A DNA stretch of 64,000 nucleotides from Mauremys mutica (taxonomy: Eukaryota; Chordata; Testudines; Geoemydidae): positions 277,928,045-277,992,044 of the forward strand of contig NC_059072.1 of assembly GCF_020497125.1 (NCBI RefSeq), given 5' to 3'. Positions 43,457 through 55,919 of this stretch are shown here, in pieces. Below the pieces are notes generated by a model. That model did not search any database. It had not been told where the DNA came from and saw nothing but the letters and a program-made list of their open reading frames with translations. Each line of letters begins with the position of its first letter. The first letter of the stretch is position 1. The translations under genes and the position numbers were made by a program.

Positions 43457-43614
43457 CAGTGGTGGACAATCTATGACCTGTGAGCCGCACATGGCCCATC
43501 AGGGTAATTTGCTGGCAGGCTGCCAGACAGTTTGTTGACATTTGCACAGCTGCCCACAGCTCCCAGTGGCCACTGTTCACCGTTCCCAGCCAATAGGAGC
43601 TGCGGGAAGCTGCC
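43457..43614. mobile_element. hAT-type MITE, left part
   Basis: The left end CAGTGGTGGACAATCTATGA is followed by 'gagccgcacatggcccatca' and 'agctcccagtggccactg', as in the family at 10720-10969. The right end is missing, and CR1 text resumes near 43615. Confidence 0.65.
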
Positions 43615-44665
43615 CTCTTCCTTAAAATAAGTATTATATTAGCATTTCTCCAGTGATAGGGTACGACAGCCATGTATATAGATTCATTAAAAATCTTTGC
43701 TATTTGGCTTGCAATTTTATGTGCTAGTTACTTTAATATTCTTGGATGGAGATTTCTGGGTCCTCTGATTTGGTCCTATTAAGTTGTTTAATTTTAATTT
43801 CCACCTTCAGTGTGGTAATTTATACTTCCAAACCTGGTTTCCGTTAGCCATTCTGCCACTGCCCCATAGCTCCTTGTTATCTTTATTAAAAACTCAGGCA
43901 AAATATTTGTTTAGGTGTTGGGACATGCACAGATTATCTTTAAATTTCCAACCCATCCTCAGTGTTTATCAGTCCCACTTCATATATATATATATGGCCA
44001 TAGAACCTTTTACTATTGGTTTTCATTTATTTTGCAAGATTCAGCTATACTTGGCTTTTTGGCAGTTCTCAGTTTTCCCCCTATGCTTTCTGAACTCCAA
44101 GAGGTAGCTGTCTTTGCTGATCCATCACATCTTCTATTCCTTCTATGCTTTCTGCTTTCTCTTAATAACCTGTGTGAAGTTCTTGTTCATCCAGTTTGGT
44201 ATGCAGCCCTCCCCTGTGATTTCCCCTCTCCCCCTCGTGGGATGCTGGTTTCATATAGGTTTGGCAACTCTGATTTACGGTAGTAGTTCCATGCCTCCTC
44301 CACATTCAGATTCTTGAGTTCTTCAGTTCAGTCCACTTCCTTAAGTACATTCCTTAACTTTTTGAAATCAAGGACCATACTTGCAGATCTATTTGTATTT
44401 ATCCTTTCATTTAGTTTAAACTGAATTAGCTCATGATCACTCAAAGCACGGTTGTCCTGTACAACCATTTCTTATATAAGGTCCTCACTACTTATCAACA
44501 CTAAATGCAAATGGCATCACTTCTTTTTTGTTTGGTGACTATTTGGTGAAGAAATCTGTCAGTTATCACATTCAGGAATATCTGGGCCCTACCATTATTA
44601 GAAGCACTTGTCCTCCAATCTATATCTGGGAAATTAAAATGTCCCATAATAATCACATAATGTGT

Positions 44666-47600
44666 TCAACAAAATGGTGTTCATTGTTATATATATATAT
44701 ATACATGTCTGTCTGAAAGGATGACAAAGACTGCCTCTTATCAGAGAGCCATATTGTGTTTAAAAAAAAATAAAAATTATAGGCTTAAGTCCATCTCTAG
44801 CTCTGAATAAAACAATGTTGAAAGAAAAATCTATGATAAATGTAGCATATACACGAGTATAATTATGGAAAAAAGGAAATAGCCCAATTTTGTTACACAC
44901 AAATTTCTCAGTAATTTTGTAGATGTTGAACATTTATGTGAATTTTAAATACTGATTCTTTTTAGGTTAACAATGCCATTTACAAAACATTGAACAAGAT
45001 AATTCTATGTTTTCTGAGTTACACCTTGTCAGTTGTGCTTAGAATGCAATTAATACATCATTTTGCACTTGATGCATATAATTGCATTTGCTTTCATTTC
45101 AAAAAATCTCCAGGCTGCTTTGCTGCAAGCTGTGATAGGTCAGTATTACCATTAAACAGAAGGGAATTCTAGTAAATTGAAACGAAAAAAACTGCTGTTT
45201 GTTTTTTTTCACTTTTGTTTTTGTTTTGTTTTTTTAATGGGGGTGGGGGAAGTATAAGAAACAAAGGATTGGCCCTCTGGGCAAAGATTTCTGCATATTG
45301 TCACTCACAAGGCCAAGCTAAGAAAGGATATTTTTCAGTGATTCCCTATATAAACATAAAGTGTTGCCATTTTAACAATATTTTGTGGAGGTGAGGGGGT
45401 TCACCAGGTTGACCTCTATGTCCATCCACCTTCTCCCCTTCTAATACATACACCTTATTTAAATTACAAATTACCTCAAGACTGGGCTGGTAAACTAATG
45501 ATGGACAGACCTGTGCAGATTTGTGTGCTATTTCTTTAAACATGTAGCAGGAACCTAAAACACTGAGGGCAGTGGGGTGGCAGGGGTGTGTGTGTCATCC
45601 TAGGCAGAAATGCTACAGTGAAGCAGAGAGAGAGAATAGCTTGACAGATTCTAGCTGGACAAATTGCTTTTGGTGAATAGTTTATTCACCAAAAATCTGA
45701 TTTCAGTCAACCTGAAACTATTTATGAATTCATGTTGAATTCTCTGAATAGTTTTGTCCGAACCAAGAAACTCAATGTTTCAGTAATGTTTAATCAAAAT
45801 GTTTCCTTTTGACGCAACCTGAAATGATTCATTTTGATTTGGGGCATTTTAAGAAAAGCAAAGCAAAACCTAGATTCACAAAAAGCTCAAGGGGGGACAG
45901 GGAGGACAACCCTTATAACCTGTAGCTCAGTGGCTATTGTCTTCTTCTGGGGTAAGTGGGAAATCAATTCCCCACCTGTGCTCAATTTGAAATGAGAATT
46001 TGAACTTATGTCTCCTCCATTATGCAAGTGTCCTAGTCACTGGGCTATGGAGATATTCTCTACCACAACCAAAGAGGCTACCTTAACCACTGCGCAACAG
46101 GTTATACACTAGACTTCCTTGCTTCCCTTCTTGCTCCCCACCCCCAGTATTTTGTTAATCTAGTTCTTTGTATGCTTTTCTAAAAATGGCTGAAATTTAA
46201 AAAAAAATGCAGTTGTGATACAACTCAAATATTTTTGACTTTTTCAATTTGCTGAAAAATTCTGGTTTTGGTTCAACCCTCCCCCCAAAAAAATATTAAT
46301 TAATTATTGAATTAGCAATGAACCTAAAACTATTATTCACTCACCTTTATTAGGAATATTAGTGTTTTCCTTATTCTAAAAGTTCTTTGCTCAGGCATAG
46401 GTAGATTGACTTATTTTCAGTAATTCTTTACGATTGTCATGAGTCACACTTAACCTTGTGTCCCAAATCCATCTTTTCTATTCCTAAATTTTGGGAACAT
46501 TCATATCTAGTTCCAAACTTCATAATTTAGACTAATTGAAAGTAATGGGAAAATACTTTCAAAGAGACTTCCATAATTTTTTTCCGGCTATCTGGCTTAT
46601 ATTGATCCTTGGGTAAATTATAGGTATAACTTTAACATCTAGGCCTTTGTTTCATTTTCACGGCAAATAAAATATGCCTCCGAAACTTGGTATTGCTTCA
46701 TTCTGCCAAAAGGATATTGTTTTTTTTTCTTTTAATAAAGAAACATCTATGAAGTATAGTGAAATTCAAATAGTTTGCGTAGCTTTAGTCAGAAGTCCAA
46801 ATTACAGCTAATGTGCTGGGTAGATGTTCCATTTAGGAGGGTGCATGTTTGTGCTTCCAGATGTTCCCTAGACTGCTTATACCTGAAGACAAAAATTAAA
46901 TACTTATGAAGTAGAAGGAATAGTTATACATTTCTCTACACTCTTTCTTTATGAAGGAATAAAAGCAGGTTTGTTTGTTTTGATTGTTGAATAGAGAGAG
47001 TAATTTCTTTGTTGTTTATTAGGATGATGCCAGGAATCTTTTAAAAGTTGAGATATTTAGAAGGAAGAACTGGTAGGGAATAATGTTGTTAAGAATTCCT
47101 TGCTGGCAGAATTTTCATGGAACATTCTTCCCTTCCCCTGCCCCCATCTTCTGTCCTGTTTGAAGAGATTAAACTTGGAAAATTAGCCTATATTTCTGCA
47201 TTTTTGTTGTCTCTTTAACAAAAAACAAAATGGAGTAACTTTTTTTTCTTTTTGATGATTACTTGCAATGATTGGCATTAGAGGAAAATTTGTGCTAATT
47301 GTGGAGCTATGTTTTGTATCTCTTAACTATGTCAGCTGAAAAAATGCAAATACAGTGTTCTAAACTATAGATGGGTATTTGAAAATGTAGGGTACTCTAA
47401 GCAACTTATGTGTATTTTTAAGGTGTATCAATTATATTTAAAGCAAGAGTGAGAAAGAAAACACTGGAAATGTTAAGAAAAAATATCAAATTGATCTCTT
47501 ATCAGACCCTGATTAATATGGATATTATTGGAGGATATGTAGCATTACAACTGTGCAATAAATATACTATTAACAGTAGAGAAACATAGACCATGAAACA

Positions 47601-48790
47601 GAGAAGGGTTCCACAAATTTAAGTTCCACAACTTAAATATAGTACTCCTTGTTGCTGATGCCTCTTTCTTTGATCAAACTGGGGTCTTTGAAAGAGAATG
47701 TATGATCGAAATCCAGTACTGCCTGAATTTTCTGAAGTGTTTGTATTTTCATTCATTATTTGAAGAAAATGACGGGAGCTATAGATCTATCATTCAGAGC
47801 AACTTGTTTTTCATAATAGCTCTGTGAAAAATGTCAGCAAACTTTACTACTTCAGGAAACTAATGTAATGACAAAATACAGAAGTCTGTGCATATCGTAC
47901 GTCGAATGACCAAAACCAAAAATAAACAATATAAGTTAAAGATTCATGCAACCACAATTGTTCCCTAGGCAGAAGAAAGAACAGGATTGTCTGTGTAACT
48001 CAGTTGCTTGCCCTTCAGAAGGAAGGTTGAATGCACAACCAACAATTTGCCTCAAGCTTCTATTCTATTTTATCAAAATGAGTCAGATTCAGGGCCTAGT
48101 CTGTTGGAGCTCAGAGGAAGAAAAGAGAACATTAGCTATACCAAAAGGGGGAAAATGTGTCTATTGAAAATGGCCTGGTGTAAAACTAAATCCTTCAGCT
48201 TTTGGTAGAGGAGAACAAACTTTGATTAAATGACATTGTTACAAAAACTTGGATTAAGGTTCACTACATAAATCCTGCCATAGGATGAAAAGAAAATTCC
48301 TGGAAGTGCGGTATCAAGCTTCAGATTTATATTAAGATTCATGAAATCTTGCTCTAATCTCTCCTTCATTAATCACCCTTTTAAATGGTTTACATTTCAT
48401 TAATTCCTTATCTTATATATATGAAAGTCACCTAGCATATTTTAGTCTGAGGGATTACAAAGCACTTCACAAATACATAGCGTTCAGTGTAATTAGAAAT
48501 CACTAATATAAATAAATCACTTCACCCATCATTGAAATGCAGTCAGTTCTGGGGCGAAACATAATACTACTAAATTGTACATAACAATCCCGGATAGGAA
48601 ATTAAGAGGTTTCTGCAGAGAGGATTTAGATAAACAGTCTGGAATTATGTAAACTGAAATTTAGATGGGGTTAACACTTCTACCCTTGTGAAAAGTGTCA
48701 AGATCACTAAAAAAATTGAATAGTTTGGATGTTGGTTTTGCATTTAATTAAGACAGAATATTTAACAGCATTGTTTTCTATAAAGTCATG
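44666..48790. other. No gene recognised; AT-rich DNA
   Basis: Includes a (TA)n run at 44686-44705 and poly(T)-rich DNA near 45190-45240. One SINE-like element lies at 45905-46115. The remaining frames, such as 47946-48208, show no domain. No splice-ordered exons are apparent. Confidence 0.5.
45905..46115 (+). repeat. tRNA-like SINE relic with inverted head
   Basis: 'ctgtagctcagtggctattg' near 45920-45945 resembles a tRNA A-box region and 'gaaatcaattcccc' resembles a decayed B-box. Near 46030 'cctagtcactgggctatgg' is an approximate inverted copy of the head. The B-box is weak, so promoter activity is doubtful. Confidence 0.4.
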
Positions 48791-50576
48791 TGTGAAGGAG
48801 TGTACCAACCCCATACAGAGCCTGAATGGATTAATGAGAGCCTCTGGGTGCAAGCAGTCTTGCCCTGCTACACCTGCAGCATATAGCAAGCCTGAAGGGA
48901 GAAGTTAAAAGGACTGAACTTTGTTCAACCAGGGCTTGTTTAAGAAGGAGAGCAGATCTCTGGCTTTTATTCAGTGAGAGAAGGCTAGCTGGAGTCAGGG
49001 ATTTGAACTGCTGGCAGATAGAGCTTGCCTGAAGGAAGGTACCTCTGCAACAGGGAACCCAAGGCAGTTGGGAAATAAAGCATCAGGAACTGAGCCTTCC
49101 TAGGAGGAAGTGGCTTGCAGGGAGGTGGAATAATGTGTTGAATAATATGGCCTGCAAAGGGAGTGGAGAAAACTTCCCTCCAGCAGAATGAGCTGCCTTG
49201 CAGAAACTGAGGCTCAGCAGTGATCTGGAGGAAGAGACTTAGAGACAGGGGAGCTGATACAATGAGAGCCTGGAAGAAGGCTGAGGCAAAATCCCAAGAC
49301 AGGGCAACGTAGGAAACAGTCCACGGAGGCAGCCAGGGGATTGTGTAGTCTGGTCTGACTGCCTATTTGAGTATTCTTGGGTTGGAATCCAATGGAAAAG
49401 GAGAAGCTGGGTTCCCTACCAACCCACTGAGGAAGGCCAAGTGCAACCCTTCTCCAGCAAGTGGTAATGCCTACTGTAGCTCTCTGTCAGGGTTCCACCC
49501 ACACTCTGAACTCTGGGGTACAGATGTGGGGACCCGCCTGAAAGACTCCCTAAGCTTACATTCTACCAGCTTAGGTAAAAACTTCCCCAAGGCACAAATT
49601 TCTTTCCTTGTCCTTGGATGGTATTGCTGCCATCACCAAGTGATTTACACAAAAATTCAGGGGAGTGTCACTTGGAATCCCTATTCCCCCAAAATATCCC
49701 CCCACACCCCTTCACCCCCTTTCCTGGGAAAGCTTGAGAATAATATACCAACTAGTTGCCTTAGCAATATGAGCACAGACCAGACCCTTTGTCTTTAGGA
49801 CACTAAAATCAATCAGGTTCTTAAAAGAACTTTATTATAAAGAAAAAAAGTAAAAAAAATCACACCTGCAAAATCAGGATGGAAGGTAACCTTACAGGAT
49901 AATAAAAAAGATTTAAAACACAGAGGATTCCCCTCTGGGCTCATCTTCACAGTTACAAAAACAGGAATAAAACTACCTTTGTAGCATAGGAAAAATTCAC
50001 AAGCCAAAACAAAAGATATCCTAATGCATTTCCTTGCCCTACTTACAATTTCTGTAGTTTTAGATGGATTATGCCAGGTATATTTTCAGGAGATGTTGTA
50101 TCTACTTGGCTTCTCTCTCCATCTGGAGAGGGAACAACAAAAGAGAACAATAAACAAATCCTCCCCCCCCCACAGATTTGAAAGAATCTTCTTTCCTCAT
50201 TTGTTCTTCTAGTCAGGTGCCAACTAGGTTATTCAAACTGCTTAATGCCTTACAGGGAAGGCGATTCAGTACAGCTGCCAAGGAGGAATTTTATGCTACC
50301 CTTCCCTTTATATTTATGACACCCCGCCCCCCCACCTACCCCCGATACCAGGGGTAAGTGAGACTGGACTTGAACCAAAGGTCCAATGTGAAGTTGATGG
50401 ACTATTATTTGTTGGATTATTGGTATTATGGAAAGAGTGGGGCTCTGACCCAACCAGTGGGCTTATTTGCAAGAAGCATCAGACCACTGCATAGCCAGAC
50501 TGGCTATTAGCAGGTAGTGCTAAAGGATGAGAGCCAGCCCTGCTCTCCAGGGGGGTACACTGGCGAGTGTGTCACA
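48791..50576 (+). mobile_element. Probable LTR, split by a second LTR
   Basis: The left end TGTGAAGGAGTGTACC mirrors the right end 'ggtacactggcgagtgtgtcaca' (50554-50576). Contents on the left side (purine-rich blocks, 'gagaagttaaaaggactgaa', 'tgttgaataatatggcctgc') have an LTR-leader texture. Subtracting the insert at 49485-50321 leaves about 950 bp. I could not find a clear target duplication at either outer end, so the boundary and class remain tentative. Confidence 0.45.
49485..50321 (-). mobile_element. Solo LTR (family C), 837 bp, minus orientation
   Basis: Starts TGTCAGGGTTCC and ends 'tttatatttatgaca' (TG...CA, ends imperfectly inverted). In minus orientation an AATAAA is present, and 'ttaaaagaactttattataa' (49820-49845) is the complement of the polyadenylation region. 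The interior phrases ('gaactctggggtacagatgt', 'aacttccccaaggcacaaat', 'ccttcaccccctttcctggg') are ones I associate with a turtle ERV LTR. No target duplication is evident. No internal proviral sequence. Confidence 0.7.
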
Positions 50577-53500
50577 TTCTTATAGCATGCTAGGGTATTT
50601 CTTCAACACAGAATTAGAGGGAAGCATGTTACCTACTGAATCACCAATACTAATTCCTGTAGGAATCAGGGTTTCCTTTGAAGGTGCCCCCAGCCGATGC
50701 TGTTTACCTTGTGAAATCTGACAAGATCACAGTCAGAGGTGGTATGGTTGCAACCATAATGGTATTACTGAAGATTTGTCATGTTTGTTCCAGGGAAGTA
50801 TTGGCCTTTAAACCCTGACAATCATGTTCCTAAAATAAAAGGTAACACCTGCTATCGCTGATGTGATCAAAGGATTAACAGTAGCTAATGTCTGATTCTG
50901 ACCAAAATGCTCTTCTTCTGATAATCTACCATCTCATGAGTCACTTTTTACTCAAAGTATGTGCTGTAACAAGGAGCAAATGATTCACCACCAAGGTCAA
51001 TAATATTGATAGTTCAAGCCTGCTTAGGGGGCATATCAATAGTCACTCTGAGTCAACTTCATCAGGCCACAGTTATCTCTTAAGGGCTATTACTGCGACA
51101 AAGACACAGAATGGATTCACTTGAATTCAGTAAGGCTGGGATCCAGAACAAAAATAAGTTTTCCTGTAGCCAGATTTATTTGTTGCTATAATAGACGAGA
51201 CTTACAACTGTATAACCAAGTCAGTTTGGGTGAATTCAAGTTGATAATGAACTCATGACAATATTAACCATCATATTCCCTATATATGTTAACACATTGT
51301 TAGTACTGTTTATGAGAACAGTGTAAACCATAGGCTAGTGGGATACATGTTAAACATTTCTAAATTTATTTTCATTTGGGGTTGTGTTGGTGATCAGAAA
51401 ATGTAGCTTACCCCTAGAAATAAATAAAAAGCTAGAGCTGGAAGGGATCGCATATGTTATGAAGTCCAAGCCTGTTGCACTTCATTCACATTATTATTAT
51501 TATTATTTAATAATAATCAAAACTTTTTTGGGGGGATGTTTTAGTTTCATGGGACCTAAACATCTAAATTACTAGCAGACAGTATCACTAGATCCATGCA
51601 AATTCAGATGCTACAGGAATGGGGAGGTAGGCTCCAAGCTCCTTTCTGAGGATTTGGGGATGAGTGGAGCTACTTTCGTGCCTCTCCTATAGTTGAGCAT
51701 AGAAGCCAGTTCCATGCCCCACAGACACAGTGGGAGGAAGGTTGTTTAAGCTTCTACCCTCACTCAACCAGAAGTCAGTAAAATGTAAATGGGGCATTAA
51801 TTTAATGAACCTCACAGAACCCCATTTTCTGACAAAAATCAAATGGTAACTAATGCCTCATTCCAGCCAAAGATTGCATAGATTCTAATATGACTGGTGC
51901 CTCCCTCTACTGAGGGTGAACAAGCTAAAGGGGAGGACACATGATCTGCTCGCCCCCCCCATGCTATCCTTGCCCCCTCCCTGCCCCACATTACCTGTTG
52001 GGGTGGGGCTCTGTTCTCCCACTGCACCTGATCCCCCGCTCTCCAGCATGGTCAGCTGATCCCTGTGGCAGTCGGGCCTGGGCGGGGAGTGAGACTGAGC
52101 CACTCCCGGGCACTGCTCCGTGCGGCATAGCCAGTAGCCTGGGAGAAAGCCTGGCTGGGGAGGGGGTCTGATTCTCTCCTGCCTTGCACCTTGTGCAGTT
52201 GTTTACAAAGTGGATGGGAAACTATCAAATCAGAGTCTTTGCCCTTTACACTCACTCTACACAAGTTGCCAGGCAGTGGTGGATCACTACTTTAATGGGA
52301 ATTGAGGGTCCTCACGCCCATGCAAGAAGCATACAGCACCTCAGAGCTCTGGGACATAAATTGCCTTTGAGGTTAGAGTAAGGTACCGTCTGGACACTCA
52401 CAAACTGTTGAAAAACAATTAGAAAAACTAATAGGAAAAGTAAGAAAAATGCTGCTTGAGAATTTATTAGAGTTGATTTAAGGATATTTTATTTGTGTAT
52501 ATTGACATGATGTTGGCAATTTGTATTTTACAGGTTACAAGGCTTTGTCTTTTTGAATCTCAGTGTCTACTGTCATTAAATAATTTTCTGATCATCTTAT
52601 TGTCTGACACTTCCCATAATTTCCCAACATTTAAAATTTAAAAAAGATAAAACTTGAAAAAAAAATTGAAAATAAACACTGATATTAATCTGTTGAAATT
52701 ATTAGAAATAAAAATTCTGCCAAGCCTACCCATGTGTTAGGAAATTCCCTGTGGAAATAGCCTTGCTCATTTGGATTATGATTGTAGGGTTTTGTTTTGT
52801 TTTGTTTTTAGAATACAAGACTGTTTTGTTCACCTTCATTTCTTAACATCACCTCTAATGATATCTAAAGATGTTTGATGTTGACTATTTGCTATGACTC
52901 AGAGAGAGGCTGCCAATCATTAGAGTATCTATGCTCATCATATTGGAAAACCACCTGAAAGACTGACTCTATCATTAAGTTAATACTTGAATAATGAAGT
53001 TTGAAGCTAAATAGTAGTGTTCAGAAATAATTGGTAAGATTAAATTTAAAGTGTATATAATACAATTTTTTTAAATTATCTTTCTGTGGCAGGGGAGAAG
53101 TTTGAGGTTGTGGTAGTCACCAAATGGTACTGCTATAGATTGATACACATGATCTGTTTATCTGACTATACAGACAAGCAGATCTTAGAGGAATGCTTGT
53201 TGTTGTGGTCTAATTCTTTTTAGCCTATTACTAACAGAAGTTTGTTATTCTGCCTTATCCTTACTTTCTGAATTATTTCATATAACAACAGGATATTCCT
53301 GTGCAAGTGAACAAAAACATGGTATCAGAATATTACAAATACCAACCACGAGTGTGAATCCCCCATTTTTTTTCCAGTCTTCATTTTCAAGGGATTCAAG
53401 TACAAAACCAACATTCTACATGATATGGTATTCCCTGACACAGTGGCACTTCCATCTGAGACAGATACTTCAGAGCTTGCAGTGTAAGAGAGAATTCAAA

Positions 53501-55919
53501 AGTGGTACCTGGGATGTGTTGTTGTTTAAGGTCTTCTTAATGTTCTGTAACTAATACACAGGATTGTCTTGGGACAGCTTCGATAATGATCTACTAAATT
53601 AATTTATTTTTATTTTACTTTAATTTCAAACTTTTCTATGTTCTGTACTGTGGCAATAAAATTTGTACTTGCTAATGTAGAACAATACTTGACCATCTCC
53701 AGGGAAGAATAGGGTGAAAGAAAAAATTTATCTGTTCAATTTCCCATTATAGGCAACTGTAACATAGACTGCTGCATGATAAATGAATACTCCCTCTAGT
53801 CAGTCTGTCTTTGAAAACCAATTTACTTACATGTGGCGGTAAGTTTCAGTTTACAAGGGGCTTTCAAGTCTTAAGAGAGTTGTATGTCAAAATAAGATGT
53901 AGTTCTATAACAAATACCCTTGTAGAAATAGTTCAGAATAATATGTAACTGAGCAACATACTGTATCGTGGTTCCAGATGTTTAAATTAAATTTTAAATT
54001 TTAAAGGTACTTAGGCATTGGTCTGTTGAACGTTAGGCATCCAAGTCCCTTTTGAAAAGGAGACTTAGGCATGTCTGCCACAGATTCTCAAAGGAGGTGC
54101 CTAATTTTAATTAAAACCATGTGAGTAAAGTGTTTAAATAGTTTTGAGGGTCTGGGTCTAGGAGCCTAAGTTTCATTGAGAGTCACTTTTGAAAAGGAGA
54201 TTTGGGATCCCAAGTCAGTTAGGGATAGAAATGCTGAGCAGAGCAATGCCTAAATACATTTTAAAAATTAGGGTCTTAGTTCTTAGTGTACAATTATCTG
54301 TATCTCCCCATCCATTTTATACATTTTGCTTTAATAAGAGGGATTATGGTTGCCCTCAGCCTTTTATTAACTCACTTGTAATTAAGTGCACTTTCCCACA
54401 GAATAAGATTTTACAGACTCTTTCTGAAGAATGTTACTGAAAAATGTATTTTTGTACTTAAAAATGTTTATTACTTTTCAAAGTACATAGAACATAAATG
54501 GGGAGGCCATACAAATCTGAGGTGGTGAGGAACAGAAGAGACATTGCCAAGAATTGTAGGTAACTAACAAATCCACAGGGGAACAACTACTTATTTCCAT
54601 TTATAAAGCTTGCTCTTGCATCCATTTAAATCAGCGGGAGTTTAGCTATTGATTTGAAAGAGGGTGGGATCAGGCCCATAATAAGCATTTTGGGGCCAAG
54701 AGTTCTATTACTTGCAATCACTGTCAGACATTTGAGGAATGATGATTACATGGCTTATAAAATGTTGTATAGATTCTTTTCTTTTTAAGAATAATTTGTG
54801 CTGTCAGACAACACTCAACAAGCGAAAGTGATGTCTGAACAGTGGAAACATTCAAATAAAACCCTTACATACCAAAAATCGTTTAAAAGGTGCTTACAAT
54901 TCAAGGCTCAATCTTTTGCCCTTACAGATATGTGTGGGTCACATTGATATTGTTGTGAGTTTGCCAAAACATCATTTAAGATAGCTGTAAGAAACAGTTA
55001 AACCCCTTTATAGCAGTTCCCACCCAAAATAAAGGAATATGCAAGCCTACCCAGGAATTAAGACTATGTGGCTGTAGGGATTCTATGGATATTGTTTTGG
55101 GTAAGGGGGTGTGGGTGCATGGGAGAAATACACAGGAACTGACTCAGGCAGACAAAACAGACAGAGAAGGAAGCTACTCAGACTGGAAAACTATAGTGTA
55201 TTGCTGGCAAATATATGATTAGGACTGTAAGTGAGGACACTGTCTCCTATTTGGCTCCTCCTGTGTTCAGGGAAATTGGACTTTGTACCTGACTTGTAAA
55301 TAAACAATAGTACATGAAAAGTCATAACTCCATTTCGTTTCTTCTAACTGGAACACTTGGAATACCCTTGGATTTTTGGCTAGCTGCTTGGAGCAAAAGG
55401 GGAAATAATACATACAGTATTCACCATGGTGAAGTTACCACATGTACCTGATGGACAGAATTTGGTCTTAATAAATTAAATGCTTTGCCTGTGTAGAACT
55501 CATTGCTGAATCAGAGCATAAAATATTATTGTTGAACTGTTCCATGCATAGGCATATTAATATTTCTGTGGTTTACTTACTATTCTGTAAGTTCTGTGTT
55601 TTACTGTAAAGCTTGGTTGTTTGTTTTTGTGTTTGCTTTTTTTTTTAAACCAAGTTGACATTTATACTTGCCAGTCACTGTGACCTTTTGTGGGGTGTTG
55701 CCTGACTGGTAGATCACCATTTCTCAGAGTTTCTGGTTTGTTTGTGTTACAGCATCTGATGATGCTTCCCATTGTAATATAGTAGGTAGTTAAAGCTTGT
55801 TATGCCCTCTTTTGTTTGATTTGTGTTTGTATTTGGTATTGCACTACTCAGGTGACTAGTTTTGTTTTTAAATACTTGATTTTTAAATTGTTAGAAAATT
55901 TTTTTAACCTAAGGACAGG
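50577..55919. other. No gene recognised; scattered repeat traces
   Basis: An ATT microsatellite lies at about 51490-51518. 51950-52250 is a GC-rich patch with overlapping frames on both strands and no domain. 53995-54215 holds the phrases 'acttaggcattggtctgttg' and 'ttttgaaaaggagacttagg', an old dispersed repeat. 55085-55340 has LTR-like features ('gacttgtaaataaacaatag') but no paired ends. No supported exon. Confidence 0.45.

Larger units (their letters stand above)
42127..44665 (-). mobile_element. CR1 LINE (minus strand), right part of the nest host
   Basis: Continues 34690-35117 beyond the hAT. 42127-42470 is the complement of the CR1 C-terminal coding region ('gcatttacagagagcaatca', 'cagttggaattcat'). 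It is interrupted at 42481-42903 (fold-back element), 42929-43232 (hAT MITE) and 43457-43614 (hAT MITE). Beyond that come the reverse-transcriptase region ('agtgatagggtacgacagcc'), linker and endonuclease-side text ('gaaattaaaatgtcccataa' at about 44630). The order is consistent with one minus-strand LINE more than 2 kb long before the insertions. Confidence 0.75.

Noticed and set aside
49367..49798. 143-residue plus-strand frame
   Set aside because: It crosses the left end of the solo LTR at 49485 and has no viral or cellular domain.
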